Of a stretch of 64,000 bases of DNA, positions 62,439-64,000 are shown piece by piece. How positions within the stretch are numbered: the first letter of the stretch is position 1; each line of letters opens with the position of its first letter. The translations under genes and the position numbers were made by a program. Location: contig NZ_JACIJO010000002.1 of the NCBI RefSeq assembly GCF_014206875.1, positions 1,054,001 to 1,118,000 of the forward strand, read 5' to 3'. This DNA is from Algoriphagus iocasae. GTDB taxonomy: Bacteria; Bacteroidota; Bacteroidia; Cytophagales; Cyclobacteriaceae. Below the pieces are notes generated by a model. That model saw only the letters and a program-made list of their open reading frames with translations. It did no database searches and was not told the DNA's origin.

Positions 62439-64000
62439 TTAAGCTAGTTTCTTTGATTCTTTAGCTTCTTCCTGATCGATTTCTTTCTTCATCAAATCCA
62501 CTACAATTGGAGTAGCGATATATACAGATGAATAAGTACCTACTAGAATACCGATGAACAAAGCAAAGGAGAAGCCTCTCAATACTTCACCACCAAACAC
62601 CAATAGCACAATAATTACGATCAATGTCGTGAATGAAGTGATCAATGTTCTGCCCAAAGTTTGGTTAATGGCATCGTTAAATACTTTCACCAATCTATGT
62701 GTACCTCTGCTGTCAATGTTCTCTCTGATTCTGTCAAATACAATTACAGTATCGTTAATAGAGTAACCAATTACAGTCAATACCGCAGCGATAAATACCT
62801 GATCGATTTCGAATGTAGCTCCGAGAGCACTTGCAATCGCAAAAGCAGCAATCACAAATAATGTATCGTGAACCAAGGCAATGATGGATGCCAAGGAGAA
62901 CTGCCACTTACGGAATCTGATCAAAATATAAAGGAAGATCGCAATCAATGCAGCAATCATCGCTTCCACTGAAGATGCTTTGATATCATCTGCAACAGTT
63001 GCTCCTACTTTAGAAGAACCAGTGATTGCAAATTCATTTGATGCAAGCTCTTCAGCGTTTTCAGTAAACTGGAATCCAGTTACTGTAGCAATTCCTTCTT
63101 TTACTTTCGCTTCAACTTCAGCATTGGAAGCATCATCATCTTCATTGATCAAGTAAGAAGTGGTCACTTTCAATACGTTGGTTGCACCGTAAGTTTTCAC
63201 TTCTACTGATCCATCAAACTCACCGTCAAGTCCAGTCTTCAATTCAGAAGCAGCAACTGGCTCGGCAAAAGCAACGATATAAGATCTACCTCCAGTGAAA
63301 TCAACACCGAATTTCAATCCGTTGATAGCACCGATAGCTAAACCAACAACGATGATACCTGAAGAAATCAAGTAAGCAACTTTTCTCTTTCCTAGGAAGT
63401 CGATATTCAAAGAACTCAATGCATTCTTAGCGAATGGAGTGGCAAAGCTAATAGAGCTCTTATCACCTTTTTTGCTCATCCAGGATACAATTACTCTGGT
63501 GATAAACACAGCAGAGAAGAATGAACAAGCGATACCGATCATCAATACGATCGCGAAACCTTTTACAGGTCCTTGTCCCAATGCATAAAGAATAGCACCA
63601 GTCAAGAAAGTAGTAACGTTGGAGTCAAGAATCGCAGAGAATGCTTTGTTATAACCAGCATTGATTGCGGCAATTAAACCTACACCGTTTCGAAGTTCTT
63701 CTTTGATACGCTCAAAAATCAACACATTCGCATCGATCGACATACCGATTGTCAATACAATACCTGCAATACCTGGCAAAGTCAATGAAGACTGTAGCTG
63801 AGCTAAAATACCAAGGATAAAGAAGATATTAAATACCAATGCAGAGATAGCGATCAAACCACCTTTAGCATAGTAAGCCACCATAAACAATACCACGATT
63901 GCCAAACCTGCTACCATTGAAATCAAACCTTGATTCAATGCTTCTTTACCCAAAGTTGGGCCGATGATGCTTTCTTCTACGATTTGAGTTGGAGCTGGAA
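62439..64000 (-). CDS. secDF: SecDF fusion protein translocase subunit, C-terminal part (runs off the right edge)
   Basis: 520 codons inside the window; the frame stays open to base 64000. The first visible residues (IVEESIIGPTLGKEALNQG) are the SecD domain just before its first C-terminal helix. Then SecD helices (SIDANVLIFERIKEELRNG, family D5 motif) and, fused in frame, SecF beginning near FLGKRKVAYLISSG with DFTGGRSYI and the SecF core YSINDTVIVFDRIREN. SecDF uses the proton gradient to assist Sec protein export. The SecD-SecF fusion is usual in Bacteroidota. N-terminal half lies outside. Confidence 0.96.
   Translation of the reverse strand, partial: PAPTQIVEESIIGPTLGKEALNQGLISMVAGLAIVVLFMVAYYAKGGLIAISALVFNIFFILGILAQLQSSLTLPGIAGIVLTIGMSIDANVLIFERIKEELRNGVGLIAAINAGYNKAFSAILDSNVTTFLTGAILYALGQGPVKGFAIVLMIGIACSFFSAVFITRVIVSWMSKKGDKSSISFATPFAKNALSSLNIDFLGKRKVAYLISSGIIVVGLAIGAINGLKFGVDFTGGRSYIVAFAEPVAASELKTGLDGEFDGSVEVKTYGATNVLKVTTSYLINEDDDASNAEVEAKVKEGIATVTGFQFTENAEELASNEFAITGSSKVGATVADDIKASSVEAMIAALIAIFLYILIRFRKWQFSLASIIALVHDTLFVIAAFAIASALGATFEIDQVFIAAVLTVIGYSINDTVIVFDRIRENIDSRGTHRLVKVFNDAINQTLGRTLITSFTTLIVIIVLLVFGGEVLRGFSFALFIGILVGTYSSVYIATPIVVDLMKKEIDQEEAKESKKLA

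Overview
The window reads as a chromosomal segment of a Bacteroidota bacterium, most likely Cytophagales/Cyclobacteriaceae (Algoriphagus-like). The lineage call rests on several sequence features. There is a GldD gliding/type IX secretion lipoprotein, a BatD-type protein, a fused SecDF, and a TonB-dependent receptor with a carboxypeptidase-regulatory-like N-terminus. Promoters match the Bacteroidota pattern (TTTG ... TAnnTTTG), start codons lack strong Shine-Dalgarno sequences, and a carotenoid desaturase is present. The species call is inference; no tRNA, rRNA, CRISPR array, prophage or intact insertion sequence was seen.

Layout. 0-12 kb holds core genes: the batD start, an ammonium module (glnB-amtB), a sugar-nucleotidyltransferase, recF, pdhA, a YfgM-like TPR protein, ribH, lysC and recG. 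11-20 kb has a sugar-kinase-like protein divergent from an SSS symporter, gldD, a secreted DinB protein, a nitroreductase, an S10 peptidase and a TonB receptor. 20-29.5 kb is a plus-strand block of secreted carbohydrate genes: a propeller/HEAT/cytochrome c lipoprotein, an FG-GAP protein, a GH29 fucosidase, and a Tat-type gluconate-dehydrogenase subunit 3 with its GMC oxidoreductase. 29.5-34 kb is the accessory part: an AT-rich lipoprotein metallopeptidase gene whose start is split by a run of ten C, an overlapping small secreted partner, a threonine-dehydratase-like gene, and dense palindromic intergenic repeats. 34-56 kb is mostly housekeeping: M23 peptidase, coaX, guaB, prmC, a kynurenine cluster (nbaC-kynU-kmo), GH3, lptB-recJ, prmA, tpiA, recX, a carotenoid desaturase and glyS.

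56-62.4 kb is the most unusual block. On the minus strand, in transcription order, come a small protein ending in a CPPFC tail, three tandem paralogues of a seven-helix membrane family I do not recognise, remnants of both families, a histidine kinase, a NarL-type response regulator and a Gfo/Idh/MocA oxidoreductase. The duplications, the very tight spacing and the overlapping ends suggest one membrane-sensing module, and this is my best candidate for an undescribed system. secDF runs off the right edge.

Intergenic space carries several repeat families: a 139-bp element with 12-bp inverted ends, three copies of a GACTCCGCTCAG-core repeat, a trio of hairpins with a GATT-N3-AATC centre, and inverted-repeat elements between recX and crtD and between the GMC gene and the metallopeptidase gene.
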